Shown: positions 30,333 to 37,399 of the stretch, in pieces
Layout of the letters: the number at the start of each line of letters is the position of its first letter
How positions within the stretch are numbered: the first letter of the stretch is position 1
From: Lysobacteraceae bacterium
GTDB taxonomy: Bacteria > Pseudomonadota > Gammaproteobacteria > Xanthomonadales > Rhodanobacteraceae
Length of the DNA: 37,399 nucleotides
Assembly (NCBI GenBank): GCA_028866435.1
Contig: JAGWIC010000025.1
Coordinates: forward strand, 1 to 37,399
Direction: 5' to 3'
Notes under the pieces: generated by a model
What the model saw: only the letters and a program-made list of their open reading frames with translations
Database searches by the model: none
Told to the model about the DNA's origin: nothing
Translations under genes and position numbers: made by a program

Positions 30333-32237
30333 ATGTGTGGAATTTGCGGGACCGCGGCGCCAGGCCAGCCTGCCGACACCCTGCTGCTGGCCGACAGGAC
30401 CGCGCGCATGCTGGCGCAACTGGCGCATCGCGGGCCCTCCGGCGGTACCCAGCGCGACTGCGGCCAGGCGGTAATGGCGGCCAATCGATTGACGATCCGC
30501 AGCACCGGCGACGACCAGCCGCCGCTGATGGAAGCGGCCGGCGGCATCGTGGTGGTTTGCAACGGCGAGATCGACAATCACCGCGAACTGCGCGGCTGGC
30601 TGGAGCAGCGCGGCCACCGCTTCGATCGCAGCACCGACGTGGCAGTCATCGCGCCGCTGTACCTGGAGACCGGGCTGGCCTTTGTCGAGCGCCTGCAGGG
30701 CGTCTTCGCGCTGGCGATCTGGGACCCGCGCACGCAACAGCTGATCCTCGCCCGCGACCGCGCCGGCGAGCGGCACCTCTACTATGCCCATGCGCCGGAC
30801 GGCATCACCTGCTTCGCCTCCGAACTGAACGCACTGCAGGCGGCGCACGACGGCCCCGCGGCCGTCGACGCCACCGCGATCGCCGACTATCTCGCCCGCG
30901 GCTATTGCCCCGCGCCGGAGAGTCCGATCCGCGGAGCCTGCAAGGTGCGGCCGGGGGAACTCGTCGTCGTCGACGAAAGCGGCGTCACCCGCCAGACCTG
31001 GTGGCGCAACCCGATCGGCCGCGTGCCGCACCGGCGCGGGGACGGCGCGGCCTTTGACGACATCTTTCGCGGCGCGGTGAGCCGACAGAGCGAGGCCGAC
31101 GTCGACTACGGCGTGCTGCTGAGCGGCGGCGTCGATTCCGCCCTGCTCACCGCCGTGGTGCGCAGCGTCCGGCCCGACAAGCACCCCACCGCCTACAGCA
31201 TCCGTTTCAACGAGGCCTCCTTCGACGAAGGGCAGCAGGCCGCCGAGGTGGCGCAGTTGCTCGATTGCCCCTTCGTGCCGGTGACGGTCGCGGCGCAGGA
31301 CGTGCCGGCCACGCTGAAGGAGCTGATTGCCGGCACCGGCGAACTGATCGCCGACCCCGCCTGGGTACCGCTGGCGCTGGTCGCCCGCCGCGCCGCGCAG
31401 GACGTGCGCATGGCCCTGGCCGGCGAAGGTGCCGACGAATTGTTCGGCGGCTATCCCACCTATCTCGGCGCGCGCCTGGCCGGCCACTACGCCGCGCTTC
31501 CCGCGATCGTGCGCGATGCCTTCCGTAGCCTGGTCGAGCGGCTGCCGACCAGCGACCGGAAGGTGGCGATCTCCTTCCTGCTCAAACGCTTCGTGCAGGG
31601 ACAGGAGCTCGACGGCCTGGCCAGGCACCTGCTGTGGACCGCCAGCATCCGCCCCGACGTGGTGCAGCGGCTCGGCATGCAAGCTTCCGCCGCGCCGCCG
31701 GCCCAGGGCCTGGACGAGCTGCTCGACGAGGTGCAGTTGCATGACTTCTCGCAATCCCTGCCCGAGGCGCTGCTGGTCAAGGCCGATCGCGGCGGCATGC
31801 TGCACGCGCTGGAAATCCGCGCCCCGTTCCTGGACCAGGCGGTGATCGATTTCGCCGCCACGCTGCCGCCCCACGAGCGCGTGCGCGGCCTGCACACGAA
31901 GGTCTTCCTCAAGCGCTACGCGCGGCGCTACCTGCCCCGTTCGGTGGTGTACCGGCGCAAGCGCGGCCTGTCCGTGCCGCTTGCCAGCTGGCTGCGCGGG
32001 CCCCTGCTCGACTGGGCGCAGGCGCGACTGGCCAGCCCGGTACTTGGCGATGCCGGCATCGACCATCGGGTCGCCCTGGCGCTGCTGGACGAGCACCGGG
32101 CCAGGCACAGCGATCATTCGCGCGCGCTGTGGACCCTGATCGTGCTCAGCGAGTGGCTCGAATGGGCGGCACGACCCGTGGCCGAAGCGCCCCTCGCCCG
32201 CGGCGCACCCGCGACGACGCAGGTCGCACTCGCCTGA
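30333..32237 (+). CDS. Asparagine synthase (glutamine-hydrolysing) / AsnB-like amidotransferase
   Basis: A 634-residue class II glutamine amidotransferase of the AsnB family. The ATG at 30333 makes Cys2 the N-terminal nucleophile after Met removal (MCGICGTAA). The glutaminase domain (about 1-210) has LAHRGPSGG, CNGEIDNHRELR and FASELNAL. The synthetase domain has the pyrophosphate loop SGGVDS (264-269), GEGADELFGGYPTY and DRGGMLHALEIRAPFLD. AsnB proper usually reads DRMSMAHSLE at the last motif and is near 554 residues, so this longer variant may amidate something other than aspartate. Relatives in LPS loci amidate sugar carboxylates (established for O-antigen clusters). Its place after an ArnT-like enzyme and next to lptG fits an envelope role, but free asparagine synthesis cannot be excluded. 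A 250-bp gap with no gene separates it from the glycosyltransferase. Confidence 0.88.
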   Translation: MCGICGTAAPGQPADTLLLADRTARMLAQLAHRGPSGGTQRDCGQAVMAANRLTIRSTGDDQPPLMEAAGGIVVVCNGEIDNHRELRGWLEQRGHRFDRSTDVAVIAPLYLETGLAFVERLQGVFALAIWDPRTQQLILARDRAGERHLYYAHAPDGITCFASELNALQAAHDGPAAVDATAIADYLARGYCPAPESPIRGACKVRPGELVVVDESGVTRQTWWRNPIGRVPHRRGDGAAFDDIFRGAVSRQSEADVDYGVLLSGGVDSALLTAVVRSVRPDKHPTAYSIRFNEASFDEGQQAAEVAQLLDCPFVPVTVAAQDVPATLKELIAGTGELIADPAWVPLALVARRAAQDVRMALAGEGADELFGGYPTYLGARLAGHYAALPAIVRDAFRSLVERLPTSDRKVAISFLLKRFVQGQELDGLARHLLWTASIRPDVVQRLGMQASAAPPAQGLDELLDEVQLHDFSQSLPEALLVKADRGGMLHALEIRAPFLDQAVIDFAATLPPHERVRGLHTKVFLKRYARRYLPRSVVYRRKRGLSVPLASWLRGPLLDWAQARLASPVLGDAGIDHRVALALLDEHRARHSDHSRALWTLIVLSEWLEWAARPVAEAPLARGAPATTQVALA

Positions 32238-32256
32238 CCTAACCGGCCCGTGCGGC

Positions 32257-32544
32257 TCAGCCGTCGCTGCCGAGCTGGCGACGCTCGCGCAGGCGGAACT
32301 GCAGGTTGCGCAGGTAGACCAGCAAGCCGCCGGCCTGGCCCACGATGAATACCGGATCGCGCTTGTAGATCGCGTACGCCAGCAGGATCGCCCCGCCGAG
32401 CAGGCTGGCGTACCAGAACGCCATCGGAATCACGCTGCGTTTCCTGCGCTCGCTGTAGAACCACTGCAGCAGGAAACGCCCGACGAACACCACCTGGCCG
32501 GCCAGGCCGACCACCAGCCAGATTGAACTCGATGCGATGCTCAT
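32257..32544 (-). CDS. LABN-domain small membrane protein (second copy)
   Basis: A 95-residue protein with the same fold as the product of 28237-28500: VGLAGQVVFVGRFLLQWFYSE, then RRKRS and VIPMAFWYASLLGG, then DPVFIVGQAGGLLVYLRNLQF. Three transmembrane helices are predicted. I prefer the ATG at 32544, which has CGGAA 5 nt upstream, over the ATG at 32556. It converges with the AsnB-like gene (19 bp between stops) and lies 82 bp beyond the lptG stop on the same strand, so it may be co-transcribed with lptF-lptG. Like the first copy it lacks a catalytic domain; a partner role in lipid-linked sugar handling is inference. Confidence 0.88.
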   Translation of the reverse strand: MSIASSSIWLVVGLAGQVVFVGRFLLQWFYSERRKRSVIPMAFWYASLLGGAILLAYAIYKRDPVFIVGQAGGLLVYLRNLQFRLRERRQLGSDG

Positions 32545-32626
32545 GGTGTTCCGCATGTAAGGGGCAGGCCCGGGTTTTGCGCCCGGCGCGGGGTTACGGG
32601 GCAGCGCCGGCGTGGATCCGGCACCG

Positions 32627-33751
32627 TCAGCGACGGCGGCGGAAATACAGCCACGCCGACAGCGACAGGATCGTGGCGGGAAGCAGGTTGGCCAGCATCG
32701 GCCCGATCCCGTAGACGATGGCGAAGTTCACGATCACCCGTTGCAGGAAATACCAGGCGACCGCCAGCAGCATACCAATGAAAATGCGCTTGCCCAGCCC
32801 ACCCGAGCGCAAGGTGCCGAACGCGAACGGCATCGCGCACAGCACCAGCACCAGCACGTTGAGCGGATAAAACACCCGCGCCCAGAACGCCACCGCATAG
32901 CTGGCCGGGCTCTCGCCGTTGCTTTCCAGGTAGGTCATGTTGCGGTACAGGTCGCGCATCGACAGGTGTTCGGGCTGGATCGCCGACTGCGCCAGCACCT
33001 GCGGATTGAGGCTGGACTGCCAGCGCTCGGTCGGCAGCAGCGTGGTGTGCACGCCCTGCGCGTCGAGCGTGCTCCTGCGCACGCCGTGCATGATCCACTG
33101 GTGGCCGTCGTGCTCGGCCGTCTTCGCCCATTCGAAGCGGCTCAGTTGCCCGTCCGGGGTCAGCGTGAACACGCGCACGTCGGTCAGCTGCACGCTGCCG
33201 GCAACGCTGCCGACGCGCAGCACCGCGCCGCGCGCATTGATGATGTTGTCGCCGTCGCGCGCCCACAGGCCGCTGCTGGTCGAGCCGAGCGAGGAGGCCC
33301 GCATGCGCAGATCCATCGCCTGCGCCTGCTGATCACCCCACGGCGCCAACGTCTCGCCGAGGATCACCACGCCCACCACCAGTATCGCCACCACACCCGC
33401 CGCCGACGCGGCGATCCGCAGGCGCGACAAGCCCGCCGCCCGCAGCGCCGTCAATTCGCCGCTGGCGGCTAGGCCGCCAAGCCCGAGCAGGCCGCCGATC
33501 AAGGCCGCGTTGCCGAACATCTCGTAGGCGCGGCGCGGCAAGGTCACCAGCACGTACAGCACCGCGTTGCTTGCCGTGTAACCGTTGCGCCCGACATGGG
33601 CCAGCTGCCGCACCAGCTGCGTGCTCGCCTGGAATCCGGTCAACACCAGCCAGGCGGTCAGCACCGCGCCGAGCATGCTCAGCGCGACCAGCCAGTCGAC
33701 CCGCTTGATGGTCGGGACGGCGAACGGGAAACCGTGTGCACGCCCGCTCAC
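32627..33751 (-). CDS. lptG: LPS export ABC transporter permease LptG
   Basis: A 374-residue inner-membrane permease of the LptB2FGC complex that extracts lipopolysaccharide from the inner membrane. It has three N-terminal helices, a periplasmic beta-jellyroll domain (about 130-270: DGDNIINARGAVLRVG and onwards) and three C-terminal helices. Family marks are ELTALRAAGLS, the coupling-helix region, and FWARVFYPLNVLVLVLCAMPFAFGTLRSGG. It starts with GTG, overlapping the lptF stop in GTGA, so the two permeases are translationally coupled and made in equal amounts. The length is normal for the family. Confidence 0.96.
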   Translation of the reverse strand: MSGRAHGFPFAVPTIKRVDWLVALSMLGAVLTAWLVLTGFQASTQLVRQLAHVGRNGYTASNAVLYVLVTLPRRAYEMFGNAALIGGLLGLGGLAASGELTALRAAGLSRLRIAASAAGVVAILVVGVVILGETLAPWGDQQAQAMDLRMRASSLGSTSSGLWARDGDNIINARGAVLRVGSVAGSVQLTDVRVFTLTPDGQLSRFEWAKTAEHDGHQWIMHGVRRSTLDAQGVHTTLLPTERWQSSLNPQVLAQSAIQPEHLSMRDLYRNMTYLESNGESPASYAVAFWARVFYPLNVLVLVLCAMPFAFGTLRSGGLGKRIFIGMLLAVAWYFLQRVIVNFAIVYGIGPMLANLLPATILSLSAWLYFRRRR

Positions 33752-34857
33752 GCCAGCGCCCTCGCGGATGGGTTACGCGCGCTGTATTGCCTGCGCAGCA
33801 GCCACAGCGCCAGCCCCAGGCCCAGCAGGTGCAGCAGCCACATCGACTCCTGGTTGTGCCAGTGGCCCTTGCCGATCTGCGCGCGGCACAGCATCAGCAG
33901 CAGGAAATACAAGTAGAACAGCGCCACCGCCAGCATCAGCCGGCCGTAGCGCGGCTCCCGCGGGTGCTGCCGCGACAGCGGCAAGGCCAGCAGCAGCAGC
34001 ACCAGGGTCATCGGCGCGGCGCTGAGGCGCCAGGCCAACTCGGCGCGCGCCGTCGGGTCATCCGAGCGCGCCAGGGTCAGGCTGTCCTGCCCGTAGATCT
34101 GGTCGTCGTCCGACCCGTCCGGCTGCACCGCCGACAGCGAGGTGTCGTTGCCCTCGTACTGCATCCGCCGCCAGTTGTCGCCGCCCAGCGGCACGTCGTA
34201 TTGCCAGCCGTGGCGGAACGCGATGAAGCGGCCGCTGCCGTCGCTGTCCTGGTACAGCTCGCCGCTGGCGGCGGTGATGATCCGCAAGTGCGGCGCGCCG
34301 CCCTTGCTGCTGCGATCGCCGGCGACAAACGTATTGCCCAACTTGCGACCGTCGCTGCTGAGGCGGTCCACGAAGATGACGCCGCCCTTGCCCGGCAGGT
34401 CGGTAAAACGCCCCGCGTCCAGGCCGGCGGCAACCACCGAGCGGTTCGCCGCCGCCACCATGGCGTCGCTGGTGCGCACCGCCCACGGCCCGAGCCACAG
34501 CGACACCGTCGCGGTGAGCGTGAACAGCACCATGCCCAGCAGCAGCACCGGCCGCAACAGCCCGGCCGGCCCCATGCCGGAGGAAGCCAGCACGTGCATC
34601 TCGCTCTCGCGATACATGCGCCCCAACCCCATCAGCACGCCGACGAAGCTGGCCAGCGGCATCATGCTGGCGAGCCCGCTGAGGGTCTGCAGCCCCAATA
34701 CCTGGAACATCACGCTCGCCGGAAAGCTACCGTTGGCGACCTGCTGCAGCACCTTGGCGAACGCGCTGCCGACGACGATCACCAGCAGCACCGCCACCGT
34801 GGCCGCCACGGTCTGCGCCAGTTCACGCAGGAAATACCGGTCGAGAATGCTCAGCAT
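33748..34857 (-). CDS. lptF: LPS export ABC transporter permease LptF
   Basis: A 369-residue partner of LptG in lipopolysaccharide export. I chose the ATG at 34857 because the protein then starts MLSILDRYFLRELAQT, the conserved LptF beginning, rather than 17 codons upstream. Helices 1-3 are followed by a periplasmic jellyroll (about 130-260, including GVIFVDRLSSDGRKLGNTFV) and helices 4-6. The coupling segment ESEMHVLASSGMGP is clear. The ATPase LptB and the bridge proteins LptA and LptC are not in the window. It is divergent from pepA with 96 bp between starts, the usual arrangement in gammaproteobacteria. Confidence 0.96.
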   Translation of the reverse strand: MLSILDRYFLRELAQTVAATVAVLLVIVVGSAFAKVLQQVANGSFPASVMFQVLGLQTLSGLASMMPLASFVGVLMGLGRMYRESEMHVLASSGMGPAGLLRPVLLLGMVLFTLTATVSLWLGPWAVRTSDAMVAAANRSVVAAGLDAGRFTDLPGKGGVIFVDRLSSDGRKLGNTFVAGDRSSKGGAPHLRIITAASGELYQDSDGSGRFIAFRHGWQYDVPLGGDNWRRMQYEGNDTSLSAVQPDGSDDDQIYGQDSLTLARSDDPTARAELAWRLSAAPMTLVLLLLALPLSRQHPREPRYGRLMLAVALFYLYFLLLMLCRAQIGKGHWHNQESMWLLHLLGLGLALWLLRRQYSARNPSARALA

Positions 34858-34880
34858 GCGATAAACTTGTCCGCTTACCC

Positions 34881-34899
34881 GCCAACCGATCGGGTTGGC
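34881..34899. promoter_or_regulatory. Inverted repeat in the lptF-pepA divergent promoter region
   Basis: GCCAACC (34881-34887) and GGTTGGC (34893-34899) form perfect 7-bp arms around GATCG. It lies 24-42 bp from the lptF start and 55-73 bp from the pepA start. It could be a regulator site or a 5'-UTR hairpin of lptF; I do not recognise it. Confidence 0.35.
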
Positions 34900-34953
34900 A
34901 AACCGCAAGTCTAGCCTGTCCGGCCATGGCCGGGCTCATGCAGGAAACGCCCG

Positions 34954-36444
34954 ATGACACTTCAGTTCAGCCTTGCCACCGCCGCTCCGGAAACCATTGA
35001 CAGCGCATGCATCCTGGTCGGCGTGTACGAACACGGGGTGCTGTCCAGCGCCGCCGCTCGGGTGGACAGCGCCACCGACGGCCTGATCAAGCGCCTGGTC
35101 GACGCCGGCGACATCAGCGGCAAGGCCGGCAGCAGCAACCTGCTGTTCGCCCCGGCCGGCATCAACGCCAGGCGCGTGCTGGTGCTGGGCCTGGGCGCGC
35201 AAAAATCGTTCGACGCCGCGCGCTTCCAGAAAGTGAACGTCGAGGCGGCGCGTGCGCTGGGCCGCGTGCCGGTGGACGGCGCCACCTCCTACCTGACCGA
35301 ACTCGACGTGAGCGGTCGTGACAGCGGCTGGCGCGTGCGCGTGGCCGCGCTGGCCAGCGACTATGCCGCCTACCGCTACACCGCCACCTTCAAGCCGCGC
35401 GACAAGAGCAAGCAGCCCGAGCTGGCCACGCTGGCGTTTGCCGCCGGCGACGACGCCCGGGCCGGTCTGGACCAGGCCGTCGCCATTGCCGAAGGCGTGC
35501 GCTTCGCCCGCGAGCTGGCCAACCTGCCGCCCAACATCTGCAACCCGGCGTGGATCGCCTCGCAGGCGCACGCCTTTGCCGAGGCCCAGGCCAACACCAG
35601 CTGCCGCGTGCTCGATCACGTCGAGATGGAGCAGCTCGGTTTCGGATCGCTGCTGGCCGTGGCCCGCGGCTCGGTCAACAAGCCCAAGCTGGTGGTGCTG
35701 GAATACAAGGGCGGCAGCGAAGGCGACAAACCGTACGCCTTCGTCGGCAAGGGCGTCACCTTCGATTCCGGCGGCATCAGCCTCAAGCCCGGCCCGGGCA
35801 TGGAGGAGATGAAGTTCGACATGGGTGGCGCCGCCGCCGTCCTCGGCGCCTTCGTCGCCGCGGTGAAGATGGGCCTCAAGCTCAACCTGGTCTGCGTGGT
35901 GCCCGCGGTCGAGAACATGCCCGACGGCGACAGCTACCGGCCCAGCGACGTGCTGACCAGCCTGTCCGGCCTGACCATCGAAGTGCTCAACACCGACGCC
36001 GAGGGCCGCCTGATCCTGTGCGACGCGCTGACCTGGACCGCCCGCACCTTCCAGCCGCAGGCGATGGTCGACGCCGCCACCCTCACCGGCGCCTGCGTGA
36101 TCGCGCTGGGCAAGCATGCGTCCGCGGTGATGAGCAAGCACGACGACCTCGCCGCCGAACTGGTCGCCGCCGGCGAGGAAACCCTCGACCGCGCCTGGCG
36201 CCTGCCGCTGTGGGACGATTACCAGGCCCAGCTCGAATCCGGCTTTGCCGACGTCGCCAACATCGGCGGCAAGAGCGCCGGCGCGATCACCGCGGCCTGC
36301 TTCCTGTCGCGCTTCACCGAAGGCCAGCGCTGGGCCCATCTGGATATCGCCGGCACTGCCTGGGAAGAAGGCCGCAAGGGCCTGGCCACCGGCCGCCCGG
36401 TGAACTTGCTGGTGCAGTGGCTACTCGATCAGAGCAAGAAGTGA
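34954..36444 (+). CDS. pepA: Leucyl aminopeptidase PepA (M17)
   Basis: A 496-residue cytoplasmic, two-metal aminopeptidase that forms hexamers and removes N-terminal residues from peptides. In E. coli it also binds DNA at cer/carAB. The ATG follows AGGAAA. The N-terminal macro-like domain spans about 1-160. In the catalytic domain, metal ligands and active-site residues are all present: K266 and D271 in GKGVTFDSGGISLKP, and the M17 signature NTDAEGRL (346-353) with D348, E350 and R352. SAGAITAACFLSRF and GTAWEEGRKGLATGRPV at the C-terminus are also typical. The length is normal. holC follows 104 bp downstream, a widely conserved pairing. Confidence 0.97.
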   Translation: MTLQFSLATAAPETIDSACILVGVYEHGVLSSAAARVDSATDGLIKRLVDAGDISGKAGSSNLLFAPAGINARRVLVLGLGAQKSFDAARFQKVNVEAARALGRVPVDGATSYLTELDVSGRDSGWRVRVAALASDYAAYRYTATFKPRDKSKQPELATLAFAAGDDARAGLDQAVAIAEGVRFARELANLPPNICNPAWIASQAHAFAEAQANTSCRVLDHVEMEQLGFGSLLAVARGSVNKPKLVVLEYKGGSEGDKPYAFVGKGVTFDSGGISLKPGPGMEEMKFDMGGAAAVLGAFVAAVKMGLKLNLVCVVPAVENMPDGDSYRPSDVLTSLSGLTIEVLNTDAEGRLILCDALTWTARTFQPQAMVDAATLTGACVIALGKHASAVMSKHDDLAAELVAAGEETLDRAWRLPLWDDYQAQLESGFADVANIGGKSAGAITAACFLSRFTEGQRWAHLDIAGTAWEEGRKGLATGRPVNLLVQWLLDQSKK

Positions 36445-36451
36445 GTGAACA

Positions 36452-36536
36452 GGAGTGATGAGTGAGCAGGAGCAGGCAACTGCCGCCGACTCACCTCACC
36501 CCCGCTCCTCCTCTCGTTTTCCACTCATCTCCACTC
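36452..36536 (+). repeat. Imperfect inverted repeat between pepA and holC
   Basis: GGAGTGATGAGTG (36452-36464) can pair with CCACTCATCTCCACTC (36521-36536), giving about 12 bp with a 3-nt bulge and a 56-nt loop. It fills much of the 104-bp gap, which is unusually rich in GAGTGA-type and CTCAC-type runs. Possible mRNA structure or attenuator; no T-run follows. Confidence 0.3.
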
Positions 36537-36548
36537 GTTCCTCGCCTT

Positions 36549-36971
36549 ATGCCCCGCGCCGATTTCTACCTGATCGACAAGCCCCGCTTTCGCGAGCAGC
36601 CCTTGCTGCTGGTGTGCGAGCTGGCGAAGAAGGCGCTTGCCGCGCGGCAGCCCACGCTGATCCTGGCGCGCGACCACGAGCAGGCGCATGAGCTGGACGA
36701 ACTGCTGTGGGCGTTCGACGACGACGCGATGATTCCGCACCAGCTGGCCGGCGACGACGACGACGACGAGACCGCCGTGCTGATCGTGCCCCCCGGCGTC
36801 GACACCGCCGATCGTCCGCTGCTGATCAACCTGCGCGATGCCTGCCCCGGCGGCCGCTACCAGCGCGTGCTGGAAGTGGTGGCCGCCGACCCGGCCGCCC
36901 GCGACGGCTCGCGCGCACGCTGGCGCGAATACCAGCGGCTGGGTTTCGAACTGCACAAGAACGACATGTAG
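36549..36971 (+). CDS. holC: DNA polymerase III chi subunit
   Basis: A 140-residue subunit of the DNA polymerase III clamp-loader assembly that links the replisome to single-stranded-DNA-binding protein. I chose the ATG at 36549 because MPRADFYLIDKPRF matches the conserved start; the frame upstream is Ser/Pro-rich and not protein-like. ACELAKKAL-like VCELAKKALA, DELLWAFDDDAMIPHQL and the terminal RWREYQRLGFELHKNDM are family traits. An acidic run GDDDDDE sits in the middle. The ribosome binding site is poor, so translation may rely on coupling to pepA. Its stop is 1 bp from the stop of the convergent receiver gene. Confidence 0.94.
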   Translation: MPRADFYLIDKPRFREQPLLLVCELAKKALAARQPTLILARDHEQAHELDELLWAFDDDAMIPHQLAGDDDDDETAVLIVPPGVDTADRPLLINLRDACPGGRYQRVLEVVAADPAARDGSRARWREYQRLGFELHKNDM

Positions 36972-36972
36972 C

Positions 36973-37399
36973 TCAGGCCGGCTCGACCTCGACCGGATCG
37001 GCCGAACCGACCATCCTCGCCAGCGCGTCGCCGAGCTGCTCGCCGGTCAGCGGCTTGCGCAGGAAACCGTCCATCCCCGCCGCCTGCGCGCGCGCCTCGT
37101 CCTCGCCGCCCGAACGCGCCGTCACCGCCACGATCGGCAGGTGCGCGCCGGCACGCTCGCGCTGGCGGATCAGCCGCGCCACCTGGAAACCGTCCACCCC
37201 CGGCAGGTCCAGGTCCAGCAGCACCGCGTCGAAGCTGCCGTGCGCCAGCTCGGCCAGCGCCGCCAGCCCGTTGGCCACGTGCACCACCGCGTGCCCCTGC
37301 CGCTCCAGCAGCCCGCGGATCACCGCCGCCACGATGCCGTCGTCCTCGACCAGCAGCAGCCGGTAGCGCCCCGCCACCACCGCCGGCCCCGGCAACGGC
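36973..37399 (-). CDS. Response-regulator receiver domain (5' end outside the window)
   Basis: The last 140 or so residues of a protein ending in a CheY-like receiver domain. The frame is open to the right edge, and the only start candidate inside is a TTG at 37395, so I treat it as partial. LLLVEDDG gives the acidic pocket, LLDLDLPG the phospho-acceptor (D61 counting from that TTG), AVTAR the conserved Thr and FLRKPL the conserved Lys. The C-terminus ends shortly after helix 5 with no output domain. The linker VAGRYRLLLVEDD is like those that join a histidine kinase core to a receiver, so a hybrid histidine kinase is more likely than a stand-alone regulator (inference). Confidence 0.85.
   Translation of the reverse strand, partial: PLPGPAVVAGRYRLLLVEDDGIVAAVIRGLLERQGHAVVHVANGLAALAELAHGSFDAVLLDLDLPGVDGFQVARLIRQRERAGAHLPIVAVTARSGGEDEARAQAAGMDGFLRKPLTGEQLGDALARMVGSADPVEVEPA

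Noticed and set aside
30333-32237. Exosortase/PEP-CTERM-type amidotransferase
   Set aside because: No exosortase, PEP-CTERM protein or matching glycan cluster is present; neighbours point to LPS or a plain asparagine synthase.
33736-34914. A 392-codon open frame on the plus strand
   Set aside because: Mirror of lptF, low complexity with many Gln/His/Ala, and no start signals.
36462-36548. N-terminal extension of HolC
   Set aside because: The added 29 residues are Ser/Pro/Leu-rich and unlike the family, and MPRADFYLIDKP is the conserved start.

Overview
The window is about 37.4 kb of GC-rich chromosomal DNA from a Gram-negative bacterium. The gene content (lptF/lptG next to pepA and holC, TonB-dependent receptor, FAD-dependent tryptophan halogenase, LacI regulators, GH3 exo-glucosidase, LABN-domain proteins) suggests a gammaproteobacterium of the order Xanthomonadales, most likely near Rhodanobacteraceae. 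That placement is inferred from gene content, not from a marker search. I see no rRNA, tRNA, CRISPR array, insertion sequence, phage gene or integration scar.

Left part (1-8.0 kb): the 3' end of a GH13 alpha-amylase followed by hairpins; an alpha/beta-hydrolase lipoprotein; a membrane-anchored proline-rich protein divergent from an SPFH/prohibitin-like protein; and a large GAF-PAS-PAS-PAS-GGDEF-EAL c-di-GMP protein whose ribosome binding site lies in one arm of an inverted repeat.

Middle part (8.1-24.9 kb): a carbohydrate locus. It has a tryptophan-halogenase-family flavoprotein divergent from a TonB-dependent receptor, a ClC anion transporter with CBS domains, a secreted GH3 beta-glucosidase-like enzyme, a LacI regulator, a translationally coupled six-hairpin glycosidase and SLC45-type sugar transporter, a second LacI regulator, and a sugar-porter-family transporter. 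Two distinct 14-bp palindromic operators tie it together. TGACAGCGCTGTCA lies upstream of the halogenase/receptor pair (tandem), the GH3 gene and the sugar porter. TGAATACGTATGCA lies upstream of the glycosidase/LacI pair and again of the sugar porter. The simplest reading is two sugar regulons (beta-glucan-like and alpha-glucan-like) that converge on one shared monosaccharide importer, with the halogenase inside the first regulon.

Right part (24.9-37.4 kb): mostly housekeeping. RecQ helicase and low-specificity threonine aldolase are followed by an envelope cluster (LABN protein, GT-C/ArnT-like glycosyltransferase, AsnB-like amidotransferase, and a second LABN protein on the other strand). 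Then come the LPS exporter permeases LptF and LptG (overlapping), leucyl aminopeptidase PepA, DNA polymerase III chi subunit HolC, and a receiver domain that runs off the right edge.

The most interesting candidates are the dual-operator sugar network that includes the halogenase, the envelope cluster with two LABN paralogues, and the Shine-Dalgarno-masking hairpin before the c-di-GMP gene.
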